A stretch of 50,404 nucleotides of DNA from assembly GCA_025800105.1 (NCBI GenBank), contig JAOXSG010000059.1, positions 1 through 50,404 on the forward strand, read 5' to 3'. This document shows, piece by piece, positions 1 to 7,589 of the stretch. The translations under genes were made by a program, and so were the position numbers. Source of the stretch: Cohaesibacter sp. (GTDB lineage: Bacteria > Pseudomonadota > Alphaproteobacteria > Rhizobiales > Cohaesibacteraceae). Every line of letters starts with the position of its first letter. Within the stretch, counting starts at the first letter, position 1. The notes beneath the pieces are model-generated. The model saw nothing but the letters and a program-made list of their open reading frames with translations, had not been told where the DNA came from and ran no database searches.

Positions 1-44
1 CTCCCAAACCGCCCACGAGGGTACCATGACGGGTGGTTTGGGAG
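1..44. repeat. Inverted repeat at window edge
   Basis: Bases 1-14 and 31-44 form a 14-bp inverted repeat with one mismatch (a G-T pair, a wobble in RNA) around a 16-nt loop. No T-tract follows on the + strand. It lies beyond the 3' end of the leftward Lrp/AsnC gene and could be a terminator for a gene outside the window. It may extend further left than can be seen. Confidence 0.55.
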
Positions 45-68
45 GGGGAGAGGGATGGATATACGGCC

Positions 69-93
69 TAAAAGTCTCAGACAGAGACTTTTA
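69..93 (-). terminator. Hairpin terminator of the Lrp/AsnC gene
   Basis: TAAAAGTCTC (69-78) and GAGACTTTTA (84-93) form a perfect 10-bp stem with a 5-nt loop, 27 nt beyond the stop of the leftward regulator gene. Read leftward, the stem ends in CTTTTA, a short T-run, so termination may be modest. Confidence 0.6.
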
Positions 94-119
94 AATCGGG
101 CACTAAGGCTCAGAACCCA

Positions 120-557
120 TCAAATGGTGCTGAGTAAAATAGAAGTCTCACTATTCAGCACCCCTTCCACCAATCTCACCTCGCGCAAAACCCGATCAAA
201 ATCCGGCAAGCTGGGTGCCTGTACCTCTGCCACCAGATCCCAAGCCCCATTGGTGGTATGAAGCGCCTGAATTTCCGGCATGCCCCGCAAACGGCGAATG
301 ACCTGACTGGTGGATTTTCCAACCACTTCAATCAACATCACAGCCCGAATGCCATCCAGATCATAATCTTCACGCACCCGCACCGTAAAGCCAAGCAAAG
401 CCCCGGAATCCATCAACCGATCCAGACGATTTTGCACGGTGCCGCGCGAGACTTTCAAAATATCCGCCAATTTGGATAAAGAAGCCCGCCCATCGCTGCG
501 CAAAAGCGAAATAAGCTCTCGATCCAAACGATCATAAATATGTTTATCCTGGCTCAT
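120..557 (-). CDS. Lrp/AsnC family transcriptional regulator
   Basis: A 145-aa DNA-binding regulator. An N-terminal winged helix-turn-helix (about residues 10-55, with SLSKLADILKVSRGTVQNRL) is followed by an effector-binding RAM domain. The length is normal for the family, whose members form dimers or octamers and respond to amino acids. The start is the ATG at 557, preceded by GAGGT at good spacing; an in-frame TTG two codons upstream is less likely. The gene is divergent from ornithine cyclodeaminase across a 162-bp gap holding a long dyad. By analogy with PutR/OcdR-type regulators it probably senses ornithine, arginine or proline and controls its neighbour. The family is certain; the ligand is inferred. 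Confidence 0.9.
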   Translation of the reverse strand: MSQDKHIYDRLDRELISLLRSDGRASLSKLADILKVSRGTVQNRLDRLMDSGALLGFTVRVREDYDLDGIRAVMLIEVVGKSTSQVIRRLRGMPEIQALHTTNGAWDLVAEVQAPSLPDFDRVLREVRLVEGVLNSETSILLSTI

Positions 558-589
558 AAACAAACCTCACTGAGCAATTTGATCAATTC

Positions 590-630
590 CTCTATACAAT
601 TTGCATTTTCATCATGCAAATTTTGTAGAG
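590..630. promoter_or_regulatory. Probable operator between Lrp/AsnC gene and ocd
   Basis: The arms CTCTATACAATTTGCA (590-605) and TGCAAATTTTGTAGAG (615-630) are inverted repeats matching at 14 of 16 positions around a 9-bp spacer. The dyad lies in the divergent promoter region, 32 bp from the regulator start and about 90 bp from the ocd start. AT-rich dyads of this size are typical of Lrp/AsnC operators. Binding is inferred. Confidence 0.55.
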
Positions 631-719
631 TTTCGCCATTTTGTCTGAAATTTTGGCCCTTTATCATCAAGACTAACAAACAGAACCAGCAACTCTTTCA
701 TAGTTCGGGAGCCAAATCC

Positions 720-1778
720 ATGACATCCCCCAATCTCGACAAGCTCAACATTGTGCCCTTCGTCAGCGTCGATAATATGATGAAGCTGGTTCTAAATATT
801 GGCATAGAAAATGTTCTAAAGGGCATAGCAGAGCAGATTGAAAATGACTTCAAACGCTGGGAACTTTTCGACAAAACCCCGCGCATTGCCTCCCATTCCA
901 AAGAAGGCGTCATCGAATTGATGCCAACGTCAGATGGGGAAGTTTATGGCTTTAAATATGTCAATGGCCATCCCAAAAACACCAAGGAAGGCCTGCAAAC
1001 GGTCACCGCTTTTGGCCTTTTAGCAGATGTTGAATCCGGCTATCCTGTCCTTCTGACAGAAATGACCATTCTCACCGCCTTGCGCACTGCGGCCATGTCT
1101 GCGGTGGCTGCAAAATATCTTGCGCCCAAACAGTCAAAAGTCATGGCCATGATCGGCAATGGCGCACAATGCGAATTTCAGGCTTTGGCCTTCAAGGATA
1201 TTTGCGGCATCGATACTGTGCGCCTGTTCGACATTGACCCAATCGCCACCGACAAGGCCGTCTTTAACCTCAAAGACAGCGGCCTCACCGTCATTCGCAC
1301 CAACTCCCATGAAGATTGTGTCAATGGGGCCGATATCATCACCACCTGCACAGCCGACAAACAATATGCCACCATTCTGACCGATAATATGGTCGGCTCT
1401 GGCATTCATATCAATGCCATCGGCGGCGATTGCCCCGGCAAAACCGAGCTGCACAAAGATATCTTACTGCGCTCTGATATTTTCGTTGAATTTCCCCCCC
1501 AAACCCGGGTTGAAGGTGAAATCCAGCAGCTTGACGCCGATCACCCTGTCACAGAGCTATGGCAAGTGATCACAGGCGACAAACAAGGCCGCACAGACGA
1601 TCAGCAAATCACCCTGTTCGATTCCGTTGGCTTTGCCATTGAGGATTTTTCGGCCCTGAAATATCTCTATGGCGCCATTAAAAATACCCGTTTCTATGAT
1701 GAGCTGGACATGATTGCCGATCCTGATGAGCCACGCGATTTGTTTGGCATGGTCCAGCGCGCAAAGGCCAATTTGTAA
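720..1778 (+). CDS. ocd: Ornithine cyclodeaminase (OCD/mu-crystallin family)
   Basis: A 352-aa cytoplasmic enzyme that converts L-ornithine to L-proline plus ammonia with bound NAD, giving a short route from arginine breakdown to proline. Visible features are the NAD-binding loop IGNGAQ (about residues 145-150) and the segment INAIGGDCPGKTE, whose Asp (about 237) corresponds to the catalytic Asp of bacterial OCDs. The length equals that of the Pseudomonas enzyme. The reading frame is open to 540, but the start is set at the ATG at 720, which has GGGAG nine bases upstream and leaves the regulator's promoter intact. A strong terminator follows. The divergent Lrp/AsnC regulator supports an amino-acid catabolic role. 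Other members of the superfamily (alanine dehydrogenase, ketimine reductase) are less likely. Confidence 0.88.
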   Translation: MTSPNLDKLNIVPFVSVDNMMKLVLNIGIENVLKGIAEQIENDFKRWELFDKTPRIASHSKEGVIELMPTSDGEVYGFKYVNGHPKNTKEGLQTVTAFGLLADVESGYPVLLTEMTILTALRTAAMSAVAAKYLAPKQSKVMAMIGNGAQCEFQALAFKDICGIDTVRLFDIDPIATDKAVFNLKDSGLTVIRTNSHEDCVNGADIITTCTADKQYATILTDNMVGSGIHINAIGGDCPGKTELHKDILLRSDIFVEFPPQTRVEGEIQQLDADHPVTELWQVITGDKQGRTDDQQITLFDSVGFAIEDFSALKYLYGAIKNTRFYDELDMIADPDEPRDLFGMVQRAKANL

Positions 1779-1814
1779 CCCAAAAGCACTGAACCTCTCA
1801 ATCTGACATCAAAG

Positions 1815-1846
1815 CCCGGATGGCACCCCGCCACTCCGGGTTTTTT
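1815..1846 (+). terminator. Rho-independent terminator of ocd
   Basis: CCCGGATGGC (1815-1824) pairs with GCCA-C-TCCGGG (to 1840) with one bulged C, followed by six T (1841-1846), 37 bases after the ocd stop. Confidence 0.85.
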
Positions 1847-1919
1847 ATCCATCCTATGAATGCTACAAACAGAATAAGAGCAAAGGACCAGATCAAAAGA
1901 CTAGGCCAGAAAATCCGAT

Positions 1920-2339
1920 ATGAGCGATCAGAGCATCTTTTTGTGCCATAAATCAGACCTGCAAAAAACAGGCGCCTTTGGGGCAAGCCTTCACATGCAA
2001 AAAGAAGGGCGTCAAAAGGCGCTCGATATTGTCATCATCGACATGACCTATAACCCTGCCAATCCCCAATCAGACCCTTGCTCACACAATCATTACAAGG
2101 CATTTGTCAATGCCTGCCCCCATCTTGGTATGCCGCTGGAAACATTTGATCATCAATTTCTTGATCAAACGAATCCCGCCATCCTGATTTGTTCAACCCA
2201 TGGGGCCCGCTTTCAGGCGCAAGACGGCTTTTGTCTCTCAGGCCCATGTAAGGGATCATCCTTAACGCCTATATCACTTACGTTCACGGAACAGTCTATT
2301 TTTATGAAAATCTCTGATAACACCCATCCAAAGCATTGA
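1920..2339 (+). CDS. Rieske [2Fe-2S] domain protein
   Basis: A 139-aa single-domain Rieske protein. The two cluster-binding motifs are ACPHLG (Cys66, His68) and CSTHGARF (Cys91, His94), and two further Cys at 105 and 110 follow. No signal peptide or membrane segment is seen, so it is probably a soluble electron carrier, like small Rieske ferredoxins, rather than the bc1 subunit. The ribosome-binding site is weak. It stands alone between ocd and acs with no oxygenase partner, so its redox partner is unknown. Confidence 0.8.
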   Translation: MSDQSIFLCHKSDLQKTGAFGASLHMQKEGRQKALDIVIIDMTYNPANPQSDPCSHNHYKAFVNACPHLGMPLETFDHQFLDQTNPAILICSTHGARFQAQDGFCLSGPCKGSSLTPISLTFTEQSIFMKISDNTHPKH

Positions 2340-2348
2340 CAAAATTAC

Positions 2349-2364
2349 AGAAAATAGATTTTCT
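2349..2364. promoter_or_regulatory. Perfect dyad in the acs upstream region
   Basis: AGAAAATAGATTTTCT is a perfect 7-bp dyad with a 2-bp centre, in the 210-bp gap before acs. A TTGACA hexamer lies just upstream at 2336-2341, but no well-spaced -10 box is obvious. It is a candidate operator for acs. Confidence 0.35.
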
Positions 2365-2549
2365 TATTCTGCAAAAAGCAAAAATAGACAGGCCCCAAGC
2401 TCTACAAAAACAGCACACAGAGTCGACCAAAGAGGCATGCAAAGCCGGTGGACGCTGTGCCCTGACGTAAGCATAATGGGCCAGACCATTTTGAGTGGTT
2501 CGCATGAAACCATTCCTTATTTTCACTGGACAAGTTCTGGGAGGAACGC

Positions 2550-4490
2550 ATGTCAGAAAATGTCTATCCCGTGCCAAAGGATGTGGCAAAAGACGCCCTG
2601 ATCGATAACGAGACCTACCTGTCAATGTACAAACAGTCCGTAGAGGATCCGGCAGGCTTTTGGGGAGAACAAGGCAAGCGTCTGGACTGGATCAAGCCTT
2701 ACACCAAGGTAAAAAATACCTCTTACGATTATCACAATGTTTCCATCAAATGGTTTGAGGATGGCGAGCTGAATGTCTCGGCCAACTGCATCGACCGCCA
2801 TCTGGAAACAAGAGGCGACCAAACCGCCATCATCTGGGAAGGCGACGACCCGGCAGATGATGAACATATCACCTATAAACAGCTGCATGAGCGGGTCTGC
2901 AAACTGGCAAATGCCTATAAAGAGCTGGGCGTCGGCAAAGGCGATCGGGTTATTCTGTATCTCCCCATGATTCCGGAAGCCGCTTATGCCATGCTGGCTT
3001 GCGCGCGCATTGGGGCCATTCATTCCATCGTATTTGGCGGTTTCTCCCCTGACGCTCTAGCAGATCGCATCAATGGCAGTGAAGCCAAATTGGTGGTCAC
3101 TGCCGATCAAGGCTTGCGTGGGGGCCGCAAAGTGCCCTTGAAAACCAATGCAGATGCAGCCCTTGCAAAAGTCGAGCATGATGTCAAAGCCTTGGTCGTC
3201 AAGCGCACCGGCGGCGATATCCCAATGGTGGAAGGCCGTGACATTTGGTATGACGATGTGGTCGGCCCAGCTTCAAGCGATTGCCCAGCCGAGCCAATGA
3301 ATGCAGAAGATCCCCTCTTCATTCTCTATACATCTGGCTCAACCGGCAAACCAAAAGGCGTTGTCCATTCCACTGGCGGATATCTGCTTTATGCCTCCAT
3401 GACCCATCAATATGTCTTTGATTATAAAGACGGCGATATCTATTGGTGTACCGCTGATGTGGGTTGGGTCACCGGCCATTCCTATATTGTCTATGGGCCA
3501 CTGGCCAATGGTGCCACAACCCTGATGTTTGAAGGCGTGCCCACCTATCCAAGCCCGTCCCGCTTCTGGGATGTGTGTGAAAAGCACAAGGTCAACATCT
3601 TCTATACTGCGCCAACGGCCATCCGCTCTCTCATGGGTGCGGGCAATGAGCATGTCGAAAAAGCAGATCTGTCTGACCTTCGCGTGCTTGGCTCTGTGGG
3701 CGAACCCATCAATCCAGAAGCCTGGAAATGGTATTATGAGGTGGTTGGCAAGGAAAAATGCCCAATCGTTGACACCTGGTGGCAGACAGAGACCGGCGGC
3801 ATCATGATCACGCCTCTTCCCGGCGCAACCGATCTCAAGCCCGGCTCTGCAACCCGGCCATTTTTCGGCGTCCAGCCGGTTATGCTCGATAATGACGGCA
3901 AGGAAATTGCTGAGACCGAATGCGAAGGCATTCTATGCATTGCAGACAGCTGGCCCGGCCAAATGCGCACCGTTTTTGGTGACCATGATCGCTTCGTCTC
4001 TACCTATTTTGAGACCTTCAAAGGCTATTATTTTGCCGGTGACGGGGCCCGCCGCGACGCGGACGGCTATTACTGGATCACAGGCCGCGTTGATGACGTG
4101 ATCAATGTGTCTGGCCATCGCATGGGCACAGCAGAGGTGGAAAGCGCCCTTGTGGCCCATCCAAAAGTCTCCGAAGCCGCAGTCGTTGGCTATCCGCACG
4201 ATATCAAGGGTCAAGGCATCTATGTTTATGTCACCTTGATGGAAGGCGAAGAGGAATCGGAAGATCTACGCAAGGAACTGCGCACATGGGTTCGCGGCGA
4301 AATTGGCCCAATTGCCTCACCAGATCTCATCCAGTTCGCACCGGGCTTGCCAAAAACCCGCTCCGGCAAAATCATGCGCCGCATCTTGCGCAAAATTGCC
4401 GAAGATGATTTCGGCAGCCTTGGCGATACCTCAACACTGGCCGATCCAACAGTGGTTGATGATCTGATTGACAACCGTCAAAACAGATAA
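2550..4490 (+). CDS. acs: Acetyl-CoA synthetase
   Basis: A 646-aa AMP-forming acetate:CoA ligase that activates acetate to acetyl-CoA via acetyl-AMP. The adenylate-forming core motif [11 protein letters not shown] (near residue 262), the A-motif [11 protein letters not shown], and the C-terminal [11 protein letters not shown] are all present. Lys607 in the last motif is the residue controlled by reversible acetylation in this family. The length is typical (about 650). GGGAGGAAC sits just before the ATG. It is transcribed alone and ends at a strong bidirectional terminator, so it forms its own unit for acetate scavenging. Confidence 0.97.
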   Translation: MSENVYPVPKDVAKDALIDNETYLSMYKQSVEDPAGFWGEQGKRLDWIKPYTKVKNTSYDYHNVSIKWFEDGELNVSANCIDRHLETRGDQTAIIWEGDDPADDEHITYKQLHERVCKLANAYKELGVGKGDRVILYLPMIPEAAYAMLACARIGAIHSIVFGGFSPDALADRINGSEAKLVVTADQGLRGGRKVPLKTNADAALAKVEHDVKALVVKRTGGDIPMVEGRDIWYDDVVGPASSDCPAEPMNAEDPLFILYTSGSTGKPKGVVHSTGGYLLYASMTHQYVFDYKDGDIYWCTADVGWVTGHSYIVYGPLANGATTLMFEGVPTYPSPSRFWDVCEKHKVNIFYTAPTAIRSLMGAGNEHVEKADLSDLRVLGSVGEPINPEAWKWYYEVVGKEKCPIVDTWWQTETGGIMITPLPGATDLKPGSATRPFFGVQPVMLDNDGKEIAETECEGILCIADSWPGQMRTVFGDHDRFVSTYFETFKGYYFAGDGARRDADGYYWITGRVDDVINVSGHRMGTAEVESALVAHPKVSEAAVVGYPHDIKGQGIYVYVTLMEGEEESEDLRKELRTWVRGEIGPIASPDLIQFAPGLPKTRSGKIMRRILRKIAEDDFGSLGDTSTLADPTVVDDLIDNRQNR

Positions 4491-4510
4491 GCAAGTCAAA
4501 ACTGAACATA

Positions 4511-4544
4511 AAAAAGCCCCGTCAGGATCCTGACGGGGCTTTTT
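4511..4544. terminator. Bidirectional terminator, acs / cNMP-domain gene
   Basis: A perfect 17-bp palindrome centred at 4527/4528, with a GCCCCGTCAGGA arm flanked by A5 on the left and a T-run on the right. It lies between the convergent acs and cNMP-binding genes and can stop transcription from both sides. Confidence 0.93.
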
Positions 4545-4568
4545 TTAAGCAATCAAAAAACAAAAATC

Positions 4569-5078
4569 TCAGTCTTTCATGGCAAAAGTCATCGCATCTT
4601 CCATGGAAGCGGCCTCTTGGGGCACACCATCCAGCATATCAACCACCTGCTGTAAATCAGCAACCAGATTGGTCAAACGGCTGGACATGCGAGCGTGAAT
4701 CTCTTCCGCCAATTCTGGATATTCATCCATCACCCGACGAAAGAGCGAGCGGCGAATTTGAATAACGCGCAAATCTTCAACCGCAATTGCCATTGCCGTG
4801 CGCCTTGTTTCAGCCACCAAGGCCAATTCCCCGATCAAACTGCCTGCATAGAGATGCTGGCTATCCAAATCCCGTCCATCACTGGAAATGGTCATGCGAA
4901 TCTCACCATCCAGCACAATGAAAGCAGAATCGGCCAAATCCCCCTGACGAAACAAAACCTGCTTGGCACGATAGGATCGGGTCTCAGCACCAAACGCCAA
5001 AAGCCTGAGCTGATCATCGGTAAAATCGGCAAAAAACGGCACTTGCCGCATCAGATCCATTTCACTATTCAGGCTCAT
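4569..5078 (-). CDS. Cyclic-nucleotide-binding domain protein (no DNA-binding domain)
   Basis: A 169-aa protein made almost entirely of one CRP/FNR-type cNMP-binding domain (about residues 13-130). The phosphate-binding-cassette region reads GSLIGELALVAETRRTA, where GELAL and the RR-T resemble true cAMP or cGMP binders. The C-terminal part (about 130-169) is a helix plus an acidic tail with no helix-turn-helix, so it is not a complete CRP-type regulator. It may act through protein partners. The response-regulator gene upstream on the same strand is separated from it by its own terminator. Family assignment is firm; function is unknown. Confidence 0.82.
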   Translation of the reverse strand: MSLNSEMDLMRQVPFFADFTDDQLRLLAFGAETRSYRAKQVLFRQGDLADSAFIVLDGEIRMTISSDGRDLDSQHLYAGSLIGELALVAETRRTAMAIAVEDLRVIQIRRSLFRRVMDEYPELAEEIHARMSSRLTNLVADLQQVVDMLDGVPQEAASMEDAMTFAMKD

Positions 5079-5144
5079 TTCAATCCCTAACCATGCCTTT
5101 GTTCTAGGACGTAACGCATAAAAGCTGTCCCATCAAAGCAAAAC

Positions 5145-5174
5145 AAAAAAGCGCACCACCATTGTGGCACGCTT
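5145..5174 (-). terminator. Terminator of the response-regulator gene
   Basis: An 11-bp stem (5149-5159 with 5164-5174, two G-U wobbles, CAAT loop) is followed on the leftward strand by six T (5150-5145), about 50 bases past the stop of the response-regulator gene. Confidence 0.8.
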
Positions 5175-5224
5175 CTTAATAACTTCCAATGCCTTCTTCA
5201 AGGCAATTTACCATGACGAAATCA

Positions 5225-5908
5225 TCATGGCACCAGCTTATAACCGCCAGCTTCGGTGATCAAAAGCTCTGCATTGGATGGATTTTTCTCAATTTTCTGA
5301 CGCAAACGATAAATATGGGTTTCCAATGTATGCGTTGTCACGCCGGAATTATAGCCCCAGACTTCATGCAGCAATACATCGCGTCCAACCGGTTTATCGC
5401 CAGAACGATAAAGGAATTTCAAAATCGATGTTTCTTTTTCCGTCAAACGAACCTTGCCGCCCTGCTCATCAGAGAGCAATTTCGCAGCCGGTTTGAAGGT
5501 ATAAGGGCCAACAGAAAAAGTCGCATCTTCGCTATTTTCGTGCTGGCGCAATTGCGCACGAATACGAGCCAGCAAAACCGCAAACCGAAATGGTTTGGTC
5601 ACATAATCATTGGCTCCGGCTTCCAAACCCAAAATGGTATCAGAATCGGTGTCATGACCCGTCAACATGATGATTGGCGCCTTGAAATCCCCTTTGCGCA
5701 GCAATTTCACCGCCTCACGACCATCCATATCAGGCAGGCCAACATCCATCACCAACAGATCAAAATGATCTGAGCGCGCTGTCTGAATACCTTTTGTGGC
5801 ACTTTCTTCCTGATACAAATCAAACTCTTCATAAAGGGAGAGCTGCTCAACCAGCGCTTCACGCAGTTCAGTATCATCATCAACGAGCAAAATTTTTCTA
5901 GCAGTCAT
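5225..5908 (-). CDS. OmpR-family response regulator, CenR-like
   Basis: A 227-aa two-component response regulator. The receiver domain has the acidic pocket D10-D12, the phosphoacceptor Asp55 (in LLVMDVGLPD), Thr83 and Lys106. A winged-helix DNA-binding domain follows, with EVWGYNSGVTTHTLETHIYRLR. No histidine kinase gene is adjacent, so it is an orphan here. From memory the sequence strongly resembles CenR, a conserved and often essential alphaproteobacterial envelope regulator; the name is a recollection, not a search result. The divergent neighbour is an L,D-transpeptidase, which fits an envelope role. A 13-bp inverted repeat upstream may be its own operator. Confidence 0.9.
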   Translation of the reverse strand: MTARKILLVDDDTELREALVEQLSLYEEFDLYQEESATKGIQTARSDHFDLLVMDVGLPDMDGREAVKLLRKGDFKAPIIMLTGHDTDSDTILGLEAGANDYVTKPFRFAVLLARIRAQLRQHENSEDATFSVGPYTFKPAAKLLSDEQGGKVRLTEKETSILKFLYRSGDKPVGRDVLLHEVWGYNSGVTTHTLETHIYRLRQKIEKNPSNAELLITEAGGYKLVP

Positions 5909-5973
5909 TATCGCATCCCCAGATTGGCCTCGATGGTATCAGACATCCGATCCACCCGATGGCACCTTGCGAC

Positions 5974-6018
5974 TTACAGCCTATCGCGTAATGACTAAAA
6001 TCACTCGATAGGCTGTAA
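5974..6018. promoter_or_regulatory. 13-bp perfect inverted repeat between response regulator and L,D-transpeptidase
   Basis: TTACAGCCTATCG (5974-5986) and CGATAGGCTGTAA (6006-6018) are perfect inverted repeats with a 19-bp spacer, in the gap between two divergent genes. No terminator is expected there, so this is more likely an operator or a leader hairpin of the regulator mRNA. Confidence 0.55.
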
Positions 6019-6095
6019 CCGTTTGTTTCGCGAATTCGTATCTTGAATTTCCATCATCTAAGTGGTCAACTGATAGAAAATCAAATCACGAGCAA

Positions 6096-6120
6096 TCACG
6101 TCAATGTCAGTGTGACGTGA
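6096..6120. promoter_or_regulatory. Inverted repeat abutting the L,D-transpeptidase start
   Basis: TCACGTCA (6096-6103) and TGACGTGA (6113-6120) are perfect 8-bp inverted repeats with a 9-bp spacer, ending three bases before the ATG. They could form an RNA hairpin that hides the ribosome-binding site, or an operator. Confidence 0.4.
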
Positions 6121-6123
6121 AGC

Positions 6124-6666
6124 ATGACGCAAAACTCTCAATTCTTGATGAATCTTGTTACAATTCACCCAAAACCGGGCAACCCCTTCCAAGGCTTGGT
6201 AAAAATAGGTTTACAAACCCACCCATGCGCCTTGGGCCGCACAGGCCTGCGCTCTCAAAAGCGAGAGGGAGATGGCGCAACACCATTTTTGCGATGCACT
6301 GCCCTTTTTGGCTTTTATCGCCCGGACAGGGGACCAAAGCCGGTCTCAAAATTGCCTTTCCTTGCCCTTCATCCCACAATGGGCTGGTGCGATGAAAAAG
6401 GCCATGCCTGCTATAACAGGCCGATCAAACGCCCCTTCAAACCATCCCATGAGCAAATGTGGCGCAAAGACGCATTATATGATATCGGCCTTGTGCTGGA
6501 TTATAATATCTCAACGCGCCAGCAAGGCATGGGCAGCGCCATTTTCTTTCACATTGCCCGACCAAACTTTACCCCGACAGAAGGCTGCATAGCGGTTCAA
6601 CCAAAGGTCATGCGCCAATTGGTGCGCCAGATTTCTGCACAAACCATCTTTCAGATCAATCGATAA
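6124..6666 (+). CDS. L,D-transpeptidase (YkuD-type), short form
   Basis: A 180-aa protein with the C-terminal half of a YkuD catalytic domain: FFHIAR with His143 and Arg146, then PTEGCIAV with the nucleophile Cys155. Such enzymes form 3-3 cross-links in peptidoglycan or attach proteins to it. No signal peptide is visible at the chosen ATG or at the in-frame ATG at 6148, which is odd for a periplasmic enzyme, although short L,D-transpeptidases of this type are often annotated this way in the order. The start overlaps a TCACGTCA/TGACGTGA repeat. It is divergent from the CenR-like regulator, a likely controller. The start codon is uncertain. Confidence 0.8.
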   Translation: MTQNSQFLMNLVTIHPKPGNPFQGLVKIGLQTHPCALGRTGLRSQKREGDGATPFLRCTALFGFYRPDRGPKPVSKLPFLALHPTMGWCDEKGHACYNRPIKRPFKPSHEQMWRKDALYDIGLVLDYNISTRQQGMGSAIFFHIARPNFTPTEGCIAVQPKVMRQLVRQISAQTIFQINR

Positions 6667-6672
6667 AAGCAA

Positions 6673-7344
6673 TCAGAGCGGATAATCCCGCTTGCCAAAA
6701 ATGGCACTGCCAACCCTGACATGACTGGCACCTTTGGCAATGGCTTTATCATAATCACCGCTCATGCCCATAGAAAGCTGATCAAGGCCATTGCGTTTGG
6801 CAATATCGGCCAAAGTCACAAAATGCGGATCGGGATCTTCATCAAAGGGGGGAATACACATCAAACCCTTGATCGGCAAAGACAAGTCATCCCGGCAAAA
6901 AGCGATGAAATCATCGACTTCTTCTTCAAGAATACCAGCTTTTTGCGGCTCATTGCCGGTATTGATCTGCACAAAAAGCTGCAATTGCTTATTCTGCTTT
7001 TCCATTTCCAGACGAATAGCCCGGGCAATTTTGGGACGATCAACAGTGTGAATCACATCAAAAAGTGCCACCGCTTCCTTTGCCTTGTTGGATTGCAAAG
7101 GACCAATCAAATGCAATTCCACATCGGCAAAATCCCGTTGCAATTCCGGCCATTTTCCCTTGGCTTCCTGCACACGATTTTCACCATAAACCCGGTGACC
7201 CGCCTCCAGAGCCGGGCGAATATGATCCGCTTCAAAGGTCTTGGAAACAGCAATCAGGCTTACATCCCCTGCATGTCGCCCTGCCTCACGCTCGCATTTG
7301 GCAATCTCTTGCTTGACAAATTCCAGCTGTTTTTTGATGCCCAT
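6673..7344 (-). CDS. YggS/PLPBP family pyridoxal-phosphate homeostasis protein
   Basis: A 223-aa single-domain PLP-binding protein with an alanine-racemase-like TIM-barrel fold. The PLP lysine lies in LIAVSKTFEADH (about residue 36), followed by the family segment YGENRVQEAKGKW, and by SMGMSGDYDKAI near the C-terminus. The family maintains PLP and amino-acid balance and has no firm catalytic activity. The start is the ATG at 7344 (MGIKKQL); the frame is open further upstream, but that part matches nothing in the family. It converges closely on the L,D-transpeptidase gene (6-bp gap). Confidence 0.92.
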   Translation of the reverse strand: MGIKKQLEFVKQEIAKCEREAGRHAGDVSLIAVSKTFEADHIRPALEAGHRVYGENRVQEAKGKWPELQRDFADVELHLIGPLQSNKAKEAVALFDVIHTVDRPKIARAIRLEMEKQNKQLQLFVQINTGNEPQKAGILEEEVDDFIAFCRDDLSLPIKGLMCIPPFDEDPDPHFVTLADIAKRNGLDQLSMGMSGDYDKAIAKGASHVRVGSAIFGKRDYPL

Positions 7345-7589
7345 TTTTCTTACCAAAATACAATCGGGCCAAAATACAATCGGATTTGTGATATGGCCCT
7401 CTAATCTTTTCGACATTATGCACGAAGCAAGCCATGCTTCAATTGCCGATATACAAGATTGTCCCAGATTGTCGGCTAATCACAGCGCTATATCACAAAT
7501 AGACCGGATTTGGTCTTGACCAATGCCCCTATTTCTGGTGATGGTCAGCCCTGAAAAGTGATGAAAAATCGAGGCATTCCGGCAGATTC

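Noticed and set aside
1798-1986. 62-residue leftward reading frame with one hydrophobic segment
   Set aside because: It overlaps the ocd terminator and the start of the Rieske gene, has no clear ribosome-binding site, and matches no family I know.
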